NCBI GenBank assembly: GCA_018267135.1
Contig: JAFDZA010000014.1
Location: 186,001-250,000 of the forward strand
Source: Bacteroidota bacterium
Lineage (GTDB): Bacteria > Bacteroidota > Bacteroidia > Cytophagales > Cyclobacteriaceae
DNA: 64,000 bases
Reading direction: 5' to 3'
Shown here piece by piece: positions 1-8,774 of this stretch (position 1 is the stretch's first letter; each line of letters begins with the position of its first letter). A program made the translations under genes and the position numbers. The notes beneath the pieces are model-generated. The model had not been told where the DNA came from and did not search any database. It saw nothing but the letters and a program-made list of their open reading frames with translations.

Positions 1-60
1 TGACTCCCGCCTCACAAACAGAGATCCGAGAAAAATTACATAACGGCCAAATCCACTCAT
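1..60 (-). CDS. Partial N-terminus of an ABC transporter permease, MlaE-like
   Basis: Twenty codons are visible on the minus strand, running off the left edge. They start with ATG at 60; an in-frame stop lies five codons upstream, which supports this start. The peptide begins MSGFGRYVIFLGSLF and ends RRES. This pattern of a short amphipathic start followed by FLGSLF and RRE is typical of the N-terminus of MlaE-type permeases, which move phospholipids or other lipids between outer and inner membrane with an ABC ATPase partner. The call rests on only 20 residues; the rest of the gene lies outside the window. Confidence 0.45.
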   Translation of the reverse strand, partial: MSGFGRYVIFLGSLFVRRES

Positions 61-149
61 CCCAATGCAGGATTAACGGGGTGTACCACTTTGTGCTGTT
101 TCATTCAAAATAGGGAAATAGTATATTGCCCAAAGATAAATAAATTATC

Positions 150-854
150 ATGAATGGGTTGGTAGTAATTACCGGTGCAACGAAGGGAATAGGCCAGGCC
201 GTGGCCCGAAGATTTGCCCGTGCCGGTTATGATCTGGCAGTGTGTGCACGAAACGAAAATGACCTTCATCAATTTAAGAGGGAAACAGAAACTGAGTTTG
301 GTATTTTAACACATATTAAAAAAACCGATACATCTAATAAGGCCCAAGTAAATAATTTTTGTCAATTTATTCAGGATCTAAAACGTCCGGTTTCTGTGCT
401 GGTAAATAATGCCGGGCACTTTACTCCGGGCGAAACCATGCGAGAAAAGGAGGGTACTTTAGAGAGTATGATCGAATCAAATGTGTATAGTGCCTACTAC
501 ACTACGCGAGGGCTGATTGAAAATATGAAACAAAACGGAGGCGGACATATTTTTAATATGTGCTCTATTGCCAGCATCAAGGCTTATCCCAATGGCGGAT
601 CGTATGCTATTTCTAAATTTGCATTACTCGGTTTTTCTAAAGTGTTGCGAGAAGAACTGAAAGAGTTTAACATTCGTGTTACGGCCGTATTGCCCGGAGC
701 CACTCGCACGGCCAGCTGGGACGGAACTCCGCTTCCGGATGAACGCTTTATGAAACCGGAAGATGTAGCCGAAGTAGTTTTTAATGCCTACTCTATTTCT
801 ACCCGTAGCGTGGTGGAAGAAGTGATTATCAGGCCGCAGTTGGGCGATCTATAA
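150..854 (+). CDS. Short-chain dehydrogenase/reductase (SDR family)
   Basis: This 234-residue protein is a classical SDR oxidoreductase that would use NAD(P) on an unidentified alcohol or ketone. The Rossmann glycine motif TGATKGIG is at residues 8-15, NNAG at 86-89, a serine-rich catalytic stretch around S139 and S142, and the YxxxK pair at Y152 and K156. The length fits the classical family. It has no signal peptide and should be cytoplasmic. It diverges from the MlaE-like gene on the left and is followed by a likely terminator near 950-977. K12 beside the glycine motif hints at NADP preference, but the substrate cannot be told. Confidence 0.9.
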   Translation: MNGLVVITGATKGIGQAVARRFARAGYDLAVCARNENDLHQFKRETETEFGILTHIKKTDTSNKAQVNNFCQFIQDLKRPVSVLVNNAGHFTPGETMREKEGTLESMIESNVYSAYYTTRGLIENMKQNGGGHIFNMCSIASIKAYPNGGSYAISKFALLGFSKVLREELKEFNIRVTAVLPGATRTASWDGTPLPDERFMKPEDVAEVVFNAYSISTRSVVEEVIIRPQLGDL

Positions 855-949
855 TCCGCACCCTTAACTGAACCTTTCTATACTTCGTTATTCTCTACCA
901 TGCTGTTTTATCAATACTGAACCGTAAAATCCTACCTGCTCACTTGTAA

Positions 950-977
950 TACAGGATAATATTGTCCTGTATTTTTT
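950..977 (+). terminator. Probable Rho-independent terminator after the SDR gene
   Basis: A near-perfect 22-base inverted repeat has arms TACAGGA (950-956) and TCCTGTA (965-971) around a self-complementary AATATT core, followed by a run of Ts at 972-977. It lies about 95 bases after the SDR stop and before the respiratory operon, so it would insulate the two units. Confidence 0.55.
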
Positions 978-1079
978 AAAACCTGATTAAGGTCATATTT
1001 TTTTTCAATCGCCCCATATATTCTTGTTAGAGAAAAGAAAATTATTCGGATACGGCAACCTAACCTAAACAACGATACT

Positions 1080-1262
1080 ATGAACGAACAAGAAGACAAA
1101 GACAAACCCGTACCTGCCTTGCAGGTAGTGATGAACGATGTCATGTTACTCCTCTTTCTGGGAGTTACTATTTATGCTATTTTTTACCTCATCTGGGGGA
1201 TCATGGAGATTGCCACCGTGCCCGCCATCCCCGAAGAAATAAAGGCGGCCATTCTTAAATAA
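1080..1262 (+). CDS. Small single-pass membrane protein of the respiratory operon
   Basis: This 60-residue protein has a charged N-terminus, one strongly hydrophobic helix (about residues 20-43, containing LLLFLGVTIYAIFYLIWGI) and a short polar tail. It is 21 bases upstream of the CuA-subunit gene and reads in the same direction, so it is almost certainly co-transcribed. Small one-helix accessory subunits are common in heme-copper enzymes; I infer a structural or assembly role here. The family itself is not recognised. Confidence 0.7.
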   Translation: MNEQEDKDKPVPALQVVMNDVMLLLFLGVTIYAIFYLIWGIMEIATVPAIPEEIKAAILK

Positions 1263-1283
1263 TAAATTCTAATCCCAAAAAAT

Positions 1284-2207
1284 ATGAGCTTACTATCTCC
1301 TAATGAAGGGTGGTTTCATAAAAGGGTAGCCAAAGACGAACGCATGTGGATTATCATTGCATTTGTACTTTGTATTTTCCTTTTTGTATGGATGGTGATG
1401 TGGCATGCCTTTGGCAAACAAAACCCATCGAACACCACCTATAAAACTTCTCCGGCCGAATTTGGCAAATTGCACGATGCGTATGTAAAAAAGCATATGG
1501 TGGGTATGGATAATGGCATACCCGTAGTAAAACCCGAACCCGGCAGCGATGTTATTCTGATGGCACAAATGTGGCGTTGGTCGCCTGCCCTTATTCTTAA
1601 AAAAGACGAATGGTACAACCTGCATATCTCTTCCAAAGATTTAGTGCATGGCTTTTCGCTCCAGCCTTCTAATATGAATTTTCAGATTTACCCGAGTTAC
1701 GATTACGTATTAAAATTTAAACCTACCGTAGCCGGAGAGGCGAAAATTTTATGTAATGAATATTGTGGCATAGGCCACCATACCATGATTGGGAAAATTG
1801 TAGTGATTGAAAGCGATGCCGACTTAGCCCAATACGGTTACGATAAATTAAGTGCTGCCCCGGCAGCGGTACCGGCAACCCCCGAAGATATATCCGGATG
1901 GAGCGAAGAACAATTAGCGAAAGCCGGGGAGTCGGTTTACAATTTAAAAGGATGCAGTGCCTGCCACAAAACAGACGGCACTTCACTAATTGGCCCGCCA
2001 TTTAATAAGTTATATGGCAGCAAAGTGAAGATAACGGAAGAGGGAAAAAGCAAGGAAGTAACCGTAGATGATAACTACATCGCCACGTCTATCAACGAAC
2101 CGCAAAAACAAATTGTGGTTGGATATGAAAAAATACCGATGGCCCAGCTCGAACTGAGCGCTAACGAAATAAAGCAGGTAACCGCTTTTATAAAATCACT
2201 TAAATAA
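1284..2207 (+). CDS. Heme-copper enzyme subunit II with CuA domain fused to cytochrome c
   Basis: This 307-residue protein is the electron-entry subunit of the complex. One membrane helix lies near residues 22-43. The CuA cupredoxin domain follows, with H122 in DLVHGFSL and the ligand set C157-x3-C161-x3-H165-x2-M168, all intact. The C-terminal third is a cytochrome c domain with C224-S-A-C227-H228 and M286 as the probable distal ligand. The CuA and heme c domains would face the periplasm. The fusion implies electrons pass from a soluble or membrane donor through heme c and CuA to the catalytic subunit encoded 12 bases downstream. The gene could be annotated coxB or norC-like depending on the catalytic function. 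Confidence 0.88.
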   Translation: MSLLSPNEGWFHKRVAKDERMWIIIAFVLCIFLFVWMVMWHAFGKQNPSNTTYKTSPAEFGKLHDAYVKKHMVGMDNGIPVVKPEPGSDVILMAQMWRWSPALILKKDEWYNLHISSKDLVHGFSLQPSNMNFQIYPSYDYVLKFKPTVAGEAKILCNEYCGIGHHTMIGKIVVIESDADLAQYGYDKLSAAPAAVPATPEDISGWSEEQLAKAGESVYNLKGCSACHKTDGTSLIGPPFNKLYGSKVKITEEGKSKEVTVDDNYIATSINEPQKQIVVGYEKIPMAQLELSANEIKQVTAFIKSLK

Positions 2208-2219
2208 AAATCTACCCCT

Positions 2220-3887
2220 ATGTTTAGAACATGCGATATTACCGGCTTTAAAGTAGATTTAAATTCGGAAAAACTGATCAGGCTAAACGCAGTAATGGCC
2301 GTAGTTTCTCTGCTGCTCGCCATTATAGCTGCCATCCTTTTAATATTTACCCGTTACCAACCCGTGCATCTGCTGGATGCCGAATGGTATTACCGGCTTA
2401 CTACTTTTCATGGGCTGAACGCCCTTATTTTCTGGATCGTATTCTTTGAGATAGCCGGGTTGTATTTCGGCTCTACGGTGGTGCTAAATCAGAAATTTTG
2501 TTCACCCGTGTTAGGGTGGCTATCTCTTATTTTAATGGTAGGTGGATTTTTGCTGGTAGATGTTATGGTGATGATCGGGCAAGCGGATGTTATGATGACT
2601 TCGTACGTGCCATTGAAAGCCCATCCTTTATATTATCTGGGCATCATCTTGTTTGCAGTAGGTGCATTACTAGGGGTTAGTTTATTTTTTGCTAACGTGG
2701 TTAATGCCAAGCGAGATAAAAATGTAGGCGACACATTACCTTTATTCACATACGGACTGGTGGCGGCTGCCATCATTGCCGTTATTACATTGGCTACAGG
2801 CGCTATCATTTACATTCCTACTTTTTTATGGTCTTTGGGCTTAATTGATTCGGTAGATCCGGCTGTTTACAAATTAGTGTGGTGGGGCTTAGGCCATTCA
2901 TCGCAGCAAATTAACGTGTCGGCTATGGTGAGTATCTGGTATCTCACTACTTTCCTCGCATTGGGGGGTACTTCTATTAATGAAAGGGTATCGCGCACCG
3001 CTTTTTTTCTATACATCTTATTTATCTGTTTGGCCTCGGCCCACCATTTACTTACCGATCCGGCCACCAGCTCGGCATGGAAAGTGTGGAACACTTCGTA
3101 TGCCATGTACCTGGCTGTGCTGGCCTCTATGATACACGCCTTTGCTGTACCCAGTTCTATCGAATCGGCCCAGCGCAGGTGGGGGTATAACAAAGGTTTA
3201 TTTGAGTGGCTGGCCAAAGCACCTTGGTCTAATCCGGCATTTACTTCTTGTGTATTGGCTTGCATTGGTTTTGGTTTTATAGGGGGCACTACGGGTGTCA
3301 TATTCGGGATGGAGCAAACCAACATTATTGTGCATAACACATTGGCTATTCCGGGGCATTTTAAAGGAACGGTAGTAATTGGCACGACCTTAACCTTTAT
3401 GGGCATTACTTATTATCTAATTCCACTCATCTTCCGCAGAAAAATTGTGGCTTTTAAACTGGCCCAAATACAACCCTGGTTATTTTTCTTTGGCATAGCC
3501 ATTCTGTCGGTTTCAATGATTGCCTTAGGACAGCTGGGTGTTCCGCGCAGACACTGGGATTCTACTTTTAGCGGAGGGCCCTTTACGCATACGTTTAATC
3601 CTTCGGTAGATTTCTTTTGGACATTGATGATGCTGGGCGGCTCGCTGGCATTTATTGCAGCCCTCATTTGGGTATTGCAGGTGGTGGTGTCTGTTTTCTT
3701 CGGCCCTAAAGTAAACGGGCCGGAAGATATGCAACTACCTATATCGCCATTAGCTCCTGCCGCTAAAGAACATAAAGGCTACGAAGCTCCGGGTACATTA
3801 ATTCTTACGATCCTATTTCTCATCACGTTTGCCGTATTATTCTTTATTAATTGGAAATGGCTGGCTGCTACGTGGTGGGTAAAATAA
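2220..3887 (+). CDS. Heme-copper oxidase superfamily catalytic subunit I, atypical active site (possible NO reductase)
   Basis: This 555-residue, roughly 13-helix protein belongs to the B-like branch of heme-copper oxidases. Metal ligands seen: H64 for the low-spin heme, H226 in helix VI and H275-H276 for the CuB/FeB site, and H380 for the high-spin heme. Two changes stand out. The tyrosine normally four residues after the helix VI histidine, which cross-links to it in A- and B-type oxidases, is Q230 (context GHSSQQ). The second low-spin heme ligand, normally the last H of HFH, is K382 (context GHFKG). No tyrosine directly follows the HH pair, so the C-type arrangement is absent too. Loss of this tyrosine is characteristic of CuA-containing nitric oxide reductases (sNOR/eNOR-type families). 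It may reduce NO rather than O2; oxidase activity cannot be excluded. Confidence 0.85.
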   Translation: MFRTCDITGFKVDLNSEKLIRLNAVMAVVSLLLAIIAAILLIFTRYQPVHLLDAEWYYRLTTFHGLNALIFWIVFFEIAGLYFGSTVVLNQKFCSPVLGWLSLILMVGGFLLVDVMVMIGQADVMMTSYVPLKAHPLYYLGIILFAVGALLGVSLFFANVVNAKRDKNVGDTLPLFTYGLVAAAIIAVITLATGAIIYIPTFLWSLGLIDSVDPAVYKLVWWGLGHSSQQINVSAMVSIWYLTTFLALGGTSINERVSRTAFFLYILFICLASAHHLLTDPATSSAWKVWNTSYAMYLAVLASMIHAFAVPSSIESAQRRWGYNKGLFEWLAKAPWSNPAFTSCVLACIGFGFIGGTTGVIFGMEQTNIIVHNTLAIPGHFKGTVVIGTTLTFMGITYYLIPLIFRRKIVAFKLAQIQPWLFFFGIAILSVSMIALGQLGVPRRHWDSTFSGGPFTHTFNPSVDFFWTLMMLGGSLAFIAALIWVLQVVVSVFFGPKVNGPEDMQLPISPLAPAAKEHKGYEAPGTLILTILFLITFAVLFFINWKWLAATWWVK

Positions 3888-3905
3888 TTTTTAAAAATAA
3901 TATTT

Positions 3906-4667
3906 ATGAACCAAGTGCGCCTGAAAGGTATAGTGATAGGAGTTTGCCTTTTGGCTACACTTTCTTCTTTCGATTTGCCCGATGAATCCAAATTCATATC
4001 GCGCAGGATAGAAAATATTGTGGTGCGTGATGCGCACGGAAAGTATTCTAATCTCTACGATAATATGTTGGGAAAGCCGGTGTTACTTTCACCGGTTTAT
4101 ACCCGCTGCCCCATGGCGTGTTCGCTAATCAGTAATGGATTAAAAAACACGGTAGAGCAGTTAGGCACGTTGGGAAAGGATTTTACCATCATTACTTTTT
4201 CATTTGATTCTACCGACACCGATGCCGATTTAAAAGGATTTGAGAAGCGATGGAAAATGGATGGAAAAAACTGGAAAACAGTTACTTCAAATGCGCATGG
4301 AATAAAGACTTTGCTGGCATCCCTTGATTACCAGATTGAGTATGATGCGCTTACCCAAGAATATGCACACCCCAACGTAGTGATTGTCATCACGCCCAGC
4401 GGCCGCATAGCACGCTACATTTATGGAGTTGAGCCCAAAGCAAAAGATCTGAAGTTGGCTATTATGGAGGCGCAGGTAGAAAAAACGTCATTCAATAATT
4501 TTTTTAAAATTCTGTATGTGCGTTGCTTTTCATTCAATCCGGCCACGAAGTCATACCATGTTGACTGGCGATTTATTGCACAAACTTCGGCCGGCTTGGT
4601 AATGATGATTATTATGGGCACACTCCTGGTACGGAATTTATATTTTACTAAACGTGAAGAAATTTAA
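3906..4667 (+). CDS. SCO1/SenC-family copper chaperone
   Basis: This 253-residue protein has a thioredoxin-like SCO fold with the copper-binding C68-x3-C72 motif (CPMAC) and H155 in YAHPN. It has an N-terminal hydrophobic signal and an extra membrane helix near residues 222-243, so the copper domain would be held in the periplasm between two anchors or one anchor and a cleaved signal. SCO proteins deliver copper to the CuA site of subunit II, which matches its place directly after the catalytic subunit. The stop overlaps the next start by 14 bases, indicating translational coupling. NO reductase clusters of the norSY-senC type have the same subunit I, subunit II and SenC set. Confidence 0.88.
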   Translation: MNQVRLKGIVIGVCLLATLSSFDLPDESKFISRRIENIVVRDAHGKYSNLYDNMLGKPVLLSPVYTRCPMACSLISNGLKNTVEQLGTLGKDFTIITFSFDSTDTDADLKGFEKRWKMDGKNWKTVTSNAHGIKTLLASLDYQIEYDALTQEYAHPNVVIVITPSGRIARYIYGVEPKAKDLKLAIMEAQVEKTSFNNFFKILYVRCFSFNPATKSYHVDWRFIAQTSAGLVMMIIMGTLLVRNLYFTKREEI

Positions 4668-6597
4668 CAGCTTGAAAAGGAAGATACATAACCATTGGTT
4701 CTTTCAGCGTGGGGCCGGTATTTTTAGTAAAATCTATTCTTCTCGCCTCAACCCGCTATATCATCTGGGCGATATTACCATTTTAATGTTTGTGGTGGCC
4801 TGTGTAAGCGGAGTTTATCTTTTTTTGTTTTACGATGTAGACCCTGCTCATGCTTATGATTCCGTGCAGCATATTTCGGCCAATCCTATTCATGCTGTGG
4901 TGCGCAGCGTGCACCGCTACAGCAGCGATTTATTAGTTATTTTTATTATCCTTCATTTTTTACAGACGCTGATTACCGGAAAATTCAGGCGCATTCTTTC
5001 GTGGGTAAGCGGTATCCTTTCGTTTTTAATTGTGCTGATCATTGGTGTTACCGGTTTTATTTTAGTATGGGACGAAAAAGGAAAATTGATCGGGTACCTC
5101 ACGGCTAAATTTTTTACGGCACTTCCCGTATTCGATCCTTCCATTGCCGGCTCCTTTATTTCCAATAACCTCGAAATTATTGGTGGCTTTTTTAAGGTTT
5201 CTATTTTTGGACATATTTTCTTTTCTATTTTTTTGGTCATTGTATTGTGGGTACATGTGATGCGCATAGCCAAACCCAAGCTTTTTTCCTTTCGCGAGAT
5301 TTGGGCTTATTGTTTAATTGCTTTGCTGCTGGTGTGCATCGTATTTCCGGTAAAGAGCGACCCGTCTGCTCAAGAACGGTTTATTCCTTACCATACTACA
5401 TTTGATTGGTATTATTTCTTCGGCTACTCGCTCATGAAAATAATATCCGTACCGATGAACTGGGTCGTGATGCTGATGTCGGGAGTAATGCTGGCCGTGG
5501 TTCCTTTTATAAAACGGAAAAAGAAACCGGCTCCTGCTCAAATCGATCTGGATAAATGTGATGCCTGCCGGATTTGCGCTGAAGATTGCCCGTACGGAGC
5601 CATTGATATGCTGATATACAAAGGAGAACGAAAAGCAATTTTAGATCCCGATAAATGTACCAGTTGTGGCATTTGTATTGCCTCGTGTAAGGAAGATGCC
5701 ATTACCATGGCGGGTTTTGCCGAATTTAACACACTAAATTTTTCTTCTAAAAAAACATTATCAGTTGTATCCTGTGCTCAGTTTGCCGAAATAAAAATGC
5801 CCGATGGAATTTCTTGTGAGTACCAGGTAGTTCCCTGCTTAGGCGATCTGCACATGAAAGAAGCGGAGCAAATATTGAACGAGCGCGCAGACGGAATGCT
5901 GTTGCTGGGCTGCGAAGATTGCTACTACCGGCTGGGCAGAGACCTTGCCATTAAACGATTTAACCGCAAACGCCCTCCTGTCTTTTCCCGAAAAATTTCG
6001 CTTCACCGGGTGCAATTAATTACAGCCAACCATTATTCTGAAAAAGCCGTGAATGATTTTGTTGCTCAGCTCTCAGCCCCCCCGGCCGATTCAGGAAAAG
6101 GGGAACTGAAAATTTTAGATTATGTAAAAGCAAATCATCTGGTGGCTACTCTTATTTTTTGTATTTTCTTTTTTGCTATGACCTTACTGAGTAACACCCA
6201 ACTGTCGTTCTTCGATAAAAACGAAAAACTACTTGTGCTTAACTTTAAATATATTTCATCACCCACCGAGTTTAAAGAAATGACGACCAACAGGCAAGTG
6301 CAGATGCAATCATTGAAACCCATTGTAAAAAGAAGAAGCCCGATTCGGGTAGAAGTTACCACCCCCCAAGGGGTTACACTTTACCGTAAAGAATTTACCC
6401 CTCGGGGCCTGCGGCAAGACATTTCTATTTTTGTGTATAGTGAAATAAAAACCAATGAAGAACAGGTAAATGTAAAATTAACTGAGTTAGCCTTTCCCGA
6501 TCACACCACCAAGTTAGAAAACGTACGGTTAAACACGGATGACGGCACTATTGTAATAACAGATGAAAACCGATTGAAACTCCTTACAAAGAAATAA
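4654..6597 (+). CDS. Cytochrome b / 2x[4Fe-4S] ferredoxin / MvhD-like electron-transfer fusion
   Basis: This 647-residue membrane protein joins modules rarely seen together. Residues 1 to about 290 form a cytochrome b/b6-like unit with two histidine pairs spaced by 14 (H87/H101 and H187/H201), predicting two b hemes. Two [4Fe-4S] motifs follow: C302, C305, C308, C312 and C335, C338, C341, C345. Residues about 368-445 resemble the MvhD/hydrogenase-delta iron-sulfur domain, with C374, C395 and C420-x2-C423. A further membrane helix lies near 488-508, and an Ig-like C-terminal region follows. It overlaps the SCO gene and ends the operon. I infer that it moves electrons between a cytoplasmic iron-sulfur donor and quinone, or onward to the heme-copper complex. 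The precise redox partner is unknown. Confidence 0.8.
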   Translation: MKKFNSLKRKIHNHWFFQRGAGIFSKIYSSRLNPLYHLGDITILMFVVACVSGVYLFLFYDVDPAHAYDSVQHISANPIHAVVRSVHRYSSDLLVIFIILHFLQTLITGKFRRILSWVSGILSFLIVLIIGVTGFILVWDEKGKLIGYLTAKFFTALPVFDPSIAGSFISNNLEIIGGFFKVSIFGHIFFSIFLVIVLWVHVMRIAKPKLFSFREIWAYCLIALLLVCIVFPVKSDPSAQERFIPYHTTFDWYYFFGYSLMKIISVPMNWVVMLMSGVMLAVVPFIKRKKKPAPAQIDLDKCDACRICAEDCPYGAIDMLIYKGERKAILDPDKCTSCGICIASCKEDAITMAGFAEFNTLNFSSKKTLSVVSCAQFAEIKMPDGISCEYQVVPCLGDLHMKEAEQILNERADGMLLLGCEDCYYRLGRDLAIKRFNRKRPPVFSRKISLHRVQLITANHYSEKAVNDFVAQLSAPPADSGKGELKILDYVKANHLVATLIFCIFFFAMTLLSNTQLSFFDKNEKLLVLNFKYISSPTEFKEMTTNRQVQMQSLKPIVKRRSPIRVEVTTPQGVTLYRKEFTPRGLRQDISIFVYSEIKTNEEQVNVKLTELAFPDHTTKLENVRLNTDDGTIVITDENRLKLLTKK

Positions 6598-6616
6598 TTT
6601 TTAATGTACCTATTTA

Positions 6617-7801
6617 TTACTCCAGTGCTTTTACACCGGGCAGTACTTTCCCTTCAAAATATTCTAACAAGGCACCACCTCCGGTTGATACGTAACTCAC
6701 TTTTTCTTCCAAACCAAATTTGGCCACGGCTGCAGCCGAGTCGCCACCACCAATGAGCGAGAAGGCACCTTGGTTGGTGGCACGTACTACGGCTTCGGCC
6801 ACCGACTTGGTTCCTTTTTCAAATTTCTCCATCTCAAAAACTCCCATGGGGCCATTCCATAAAATAGTTTTAGAGGCTTCTATCACCCCGGCAAATACTT
6901 CGCTTGCCTGCGGGCCTATATCAAGCCCCATCCAGTCTGCCGTAATGTTGTTGTTGTTGGCCACTCCGGTATTGGCATTAGCATCGAATTTATCGGCAAT
7001 GACAGAATCTATGGGGAGGTGCAATTCCACTCCTTTATCTTTTGCTTTTTTGATCAGGTCTTTTGCCAGATCAAGTTTATCTTCTTCGACCAGCGATTTA
7101 CCCACGTTGCCGCCTAACGCCTTAAAAAATGTGTAGGCCATACCACCACCTATGATCAGGTGGTTTACTTTGCTCAGTAACTTTTCGATAATTAAAATCT
7201 TATCCGAAATTTTTGCTCCGCCCATAATGGCGGTAAACGGAGTAGCTGCATTCTCCATTACCTTTTTGGCATTTGCCAGTTCGGCTGCCATTACATAGCC
7301 GGCACCTTTCTCTTTAAAAAACTGAGCTACAATGGTGGTGCTGGCGTGGGCCCGGTGGGCTGTACCAAAGGCATCGTTTATATAAATATCGCCATGCTTT
7401 GATAGCTTTTCGGCAAAAGCCAGATCACCTTTTTCTTCTTGTTTGTAGAACCGTAAATTTTCTAATAGTAATATTTCGCTCGGTTTTAATTCGGCCGATA
7501 GTGCAAAGGCTTCCTCGCCAATACAATCTCCGGTAAATTTTATTTTTGTGTTGAGTAATCGCTCGGTCGTTTTTAGAGTGTGTTTTAATGAATACTTTTC
7601 TTCCGGCCCTTCTTTGGGTCTGCCCAAATGCGACATGAGAACACAACTTCCTCCATCAGCTATTATTTTTTTTAATGTGGGGATCGTGGCACGAATGCGG
7701 TTATCGTCTGTTACATTATAATTCTTGTCTAAGGGTACGTTAAAATCTACCCGAATGAGGGCGCGCTTGCCTTTGAAGTTAATATCGTTTAGAGTTTTCA
7801 T
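6617..7801 (-). CDS. pgk: Phosphoglycerate kinase
   Basis: This 394-residue protein is glycolytic phosphoglycerate kinase, which makes ATP from 1,3-bisphosphoglycerate. RVDFNVPLD near the N-terminus binds the substrate; GGAKISDK and the C-terminal GGGDSAAA nucleotide-binding motif are present, and the length is normal. I chose ATG at 7801, giving MKTLNDINFKGKRAL; an in-frame ATG six codons upstream is unlikely, since the family starts here. It converges with the respiratory operon, leaving 19 bases between the two stops. Confidence 0.97.
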   Translation of the reverse strand: MKTLNDINFKGKRALIRVDFNVPLDKNYNVTDDNRIRATIPTLKKIIADGGSCVLMSHLGRPKEGPEEKYSLKHTLKTTERLLNTKIKFTGDCIGEEAFALSAELKPSEILLLENLRFYKQEEKGDLAFAEKLSKHGDIYINDAFGTAHRAHASTTIVAQFFKEKGAGYVMAAELANAKKVMENAATPFTAIMGGAKISDKILIIEKLLSKVNHLIIGGGMAYTFFKALGGNVGKSLVEEDKLDLAKDLIKKAKDKGVELHLPIDSVIADKFDANANTGVANNNNITADWMGLDIGPQASEVFAGVIEASKTILWNGPMGVFEMEKFEKGTKSVAEAVVRATNQGAFSLIGGGDSAAAVAKFGLEEKVSYVSTGGGALLEYFEGKVLPGVKALE

Positions 7802-8042
7802 AGAAATAAAATTTGGCACAAGTTAGCTATTCGCAAGACACAATACTCAAAATTAAACAGAAGTAGGATGAGTAGAGACAGGTTAACTTAAATTGAGAAG
7901 AAGCCGGTATTGGTATCTGCTATTTTTGAAACTACCGCCCGGGTTTGTGCCTCACAAGTTATCACAAAAGATATTGTTTCTCGCTTACTACAAAGAGTGG
8001 GTGCATTCTGCCTGTTAATACTTATTCAGAAAAATGTGATAT

Positions 8043-8588
8043 TTATTTCACCTGAAATGGTACGGTAATTTTTAGTTTTTCCCAGACTATGGAAAGAGTA
8101 CCCTCTTGATCTGAATTTTTGGTAATAGAATAGGATAGCCGTTCCTGATGGGCTTGCAGACTTTGAGGAATCACTTCTATTCTTACTACATCTTCTTTGG
8201 CATCATACTCATCGGCCAAGTGCTGCTTCCACTTTTTATTGATAATTACTGTCCATTTTTCTTTATCGGGTATGGTAAAGATAGCATACTTGCCGGCTGG
8301 TACGGGCTTCCCATTTATCGCCAGGTTGTGGTCTGTTTCCCAGGCGGTGGCCATGTGGGCACCTGTAACCCATACATGTTCGTACGGAACTAATCCGCCC
8401 CAGATCACCCGCCCCCGCACGGCTGGCGATGTGTAATGGATTGATAGGTGGGCGTTTCCTACTTGGGCATGAACTTCTTTGGGGATGCTTTTTTTAGCGG
8501 TGTCTGATGCGGCTGGGTGGTGCTGTTCGTGCTGGGCGATGCAAAAGGTAATGGAGAAGATGGCTAAACTAAAAAGTAGAAATCTCAT
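8043..8588 (-). CDS. Secreted DUF2911-family protein
   Basis: This 181-residue protein starts with a signal peptide (MRFLLFSLAIFSITFCIAQ). The rest matches the DUF2911 pattern: YTSPAVRGRVIWGGLVPY, then a stretch with WVTGAHMATAWET, and a carboxy-terminal beta-rich part. DUF2911 proteins are common in Bacteroidota and are exported, but their role is unknown. A longer relative lies at 15623-16471. It is monocistronic, with intergenic gaps of about 240 and 190 bases on either side. Confidence 0.85.
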   Translation of the reverse strand: MRFLLFSLAIFSITFCIAQHEQHHPAASDTAKKSIPKEVHAQVGNAHLSIHYTSPAVRGRVIWGGLVPYEHVWVTGAHMATAWETDHNLAINGKPVPAGKYAIFTIPDKEKWTVIINKKWKQHLADEYDAKEDVVRIEVIPQSLQAHQERLSYSITKNSDQEGTLSIVWEKLKITVPFQVK

Positions 8589-8774
8589 GTCTAAAATGTT
8601 TTTGAGGGTTTATTTTTATGTCAGATTTAATTGCGTAGAGCCTATACAAGGCTTCACAATGGTTGGGTAAAGGTAGCAGATCGTTTTGATAAAACCGGAA
8701 ACCGTTAGGTAAAAGATAACCCGCATTTTTTTTAATGGTTGATTTATTTCCAGAATAAATCTGGCTATTATTGA

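Noticed and set aside
2867..3406. 179-codon open frame on the minus strand
   Set aside because: It lies fully opposite the heme-copper catalytic subunit; the peptide has no motif and the plus-strand gene explains the sequence.
6720..7136. 138-codon open frame on the plus strand
   Set aside because: It is antisense to pgk, has an alanine/serine-biased composition from codon reversal and no recognisable motif.
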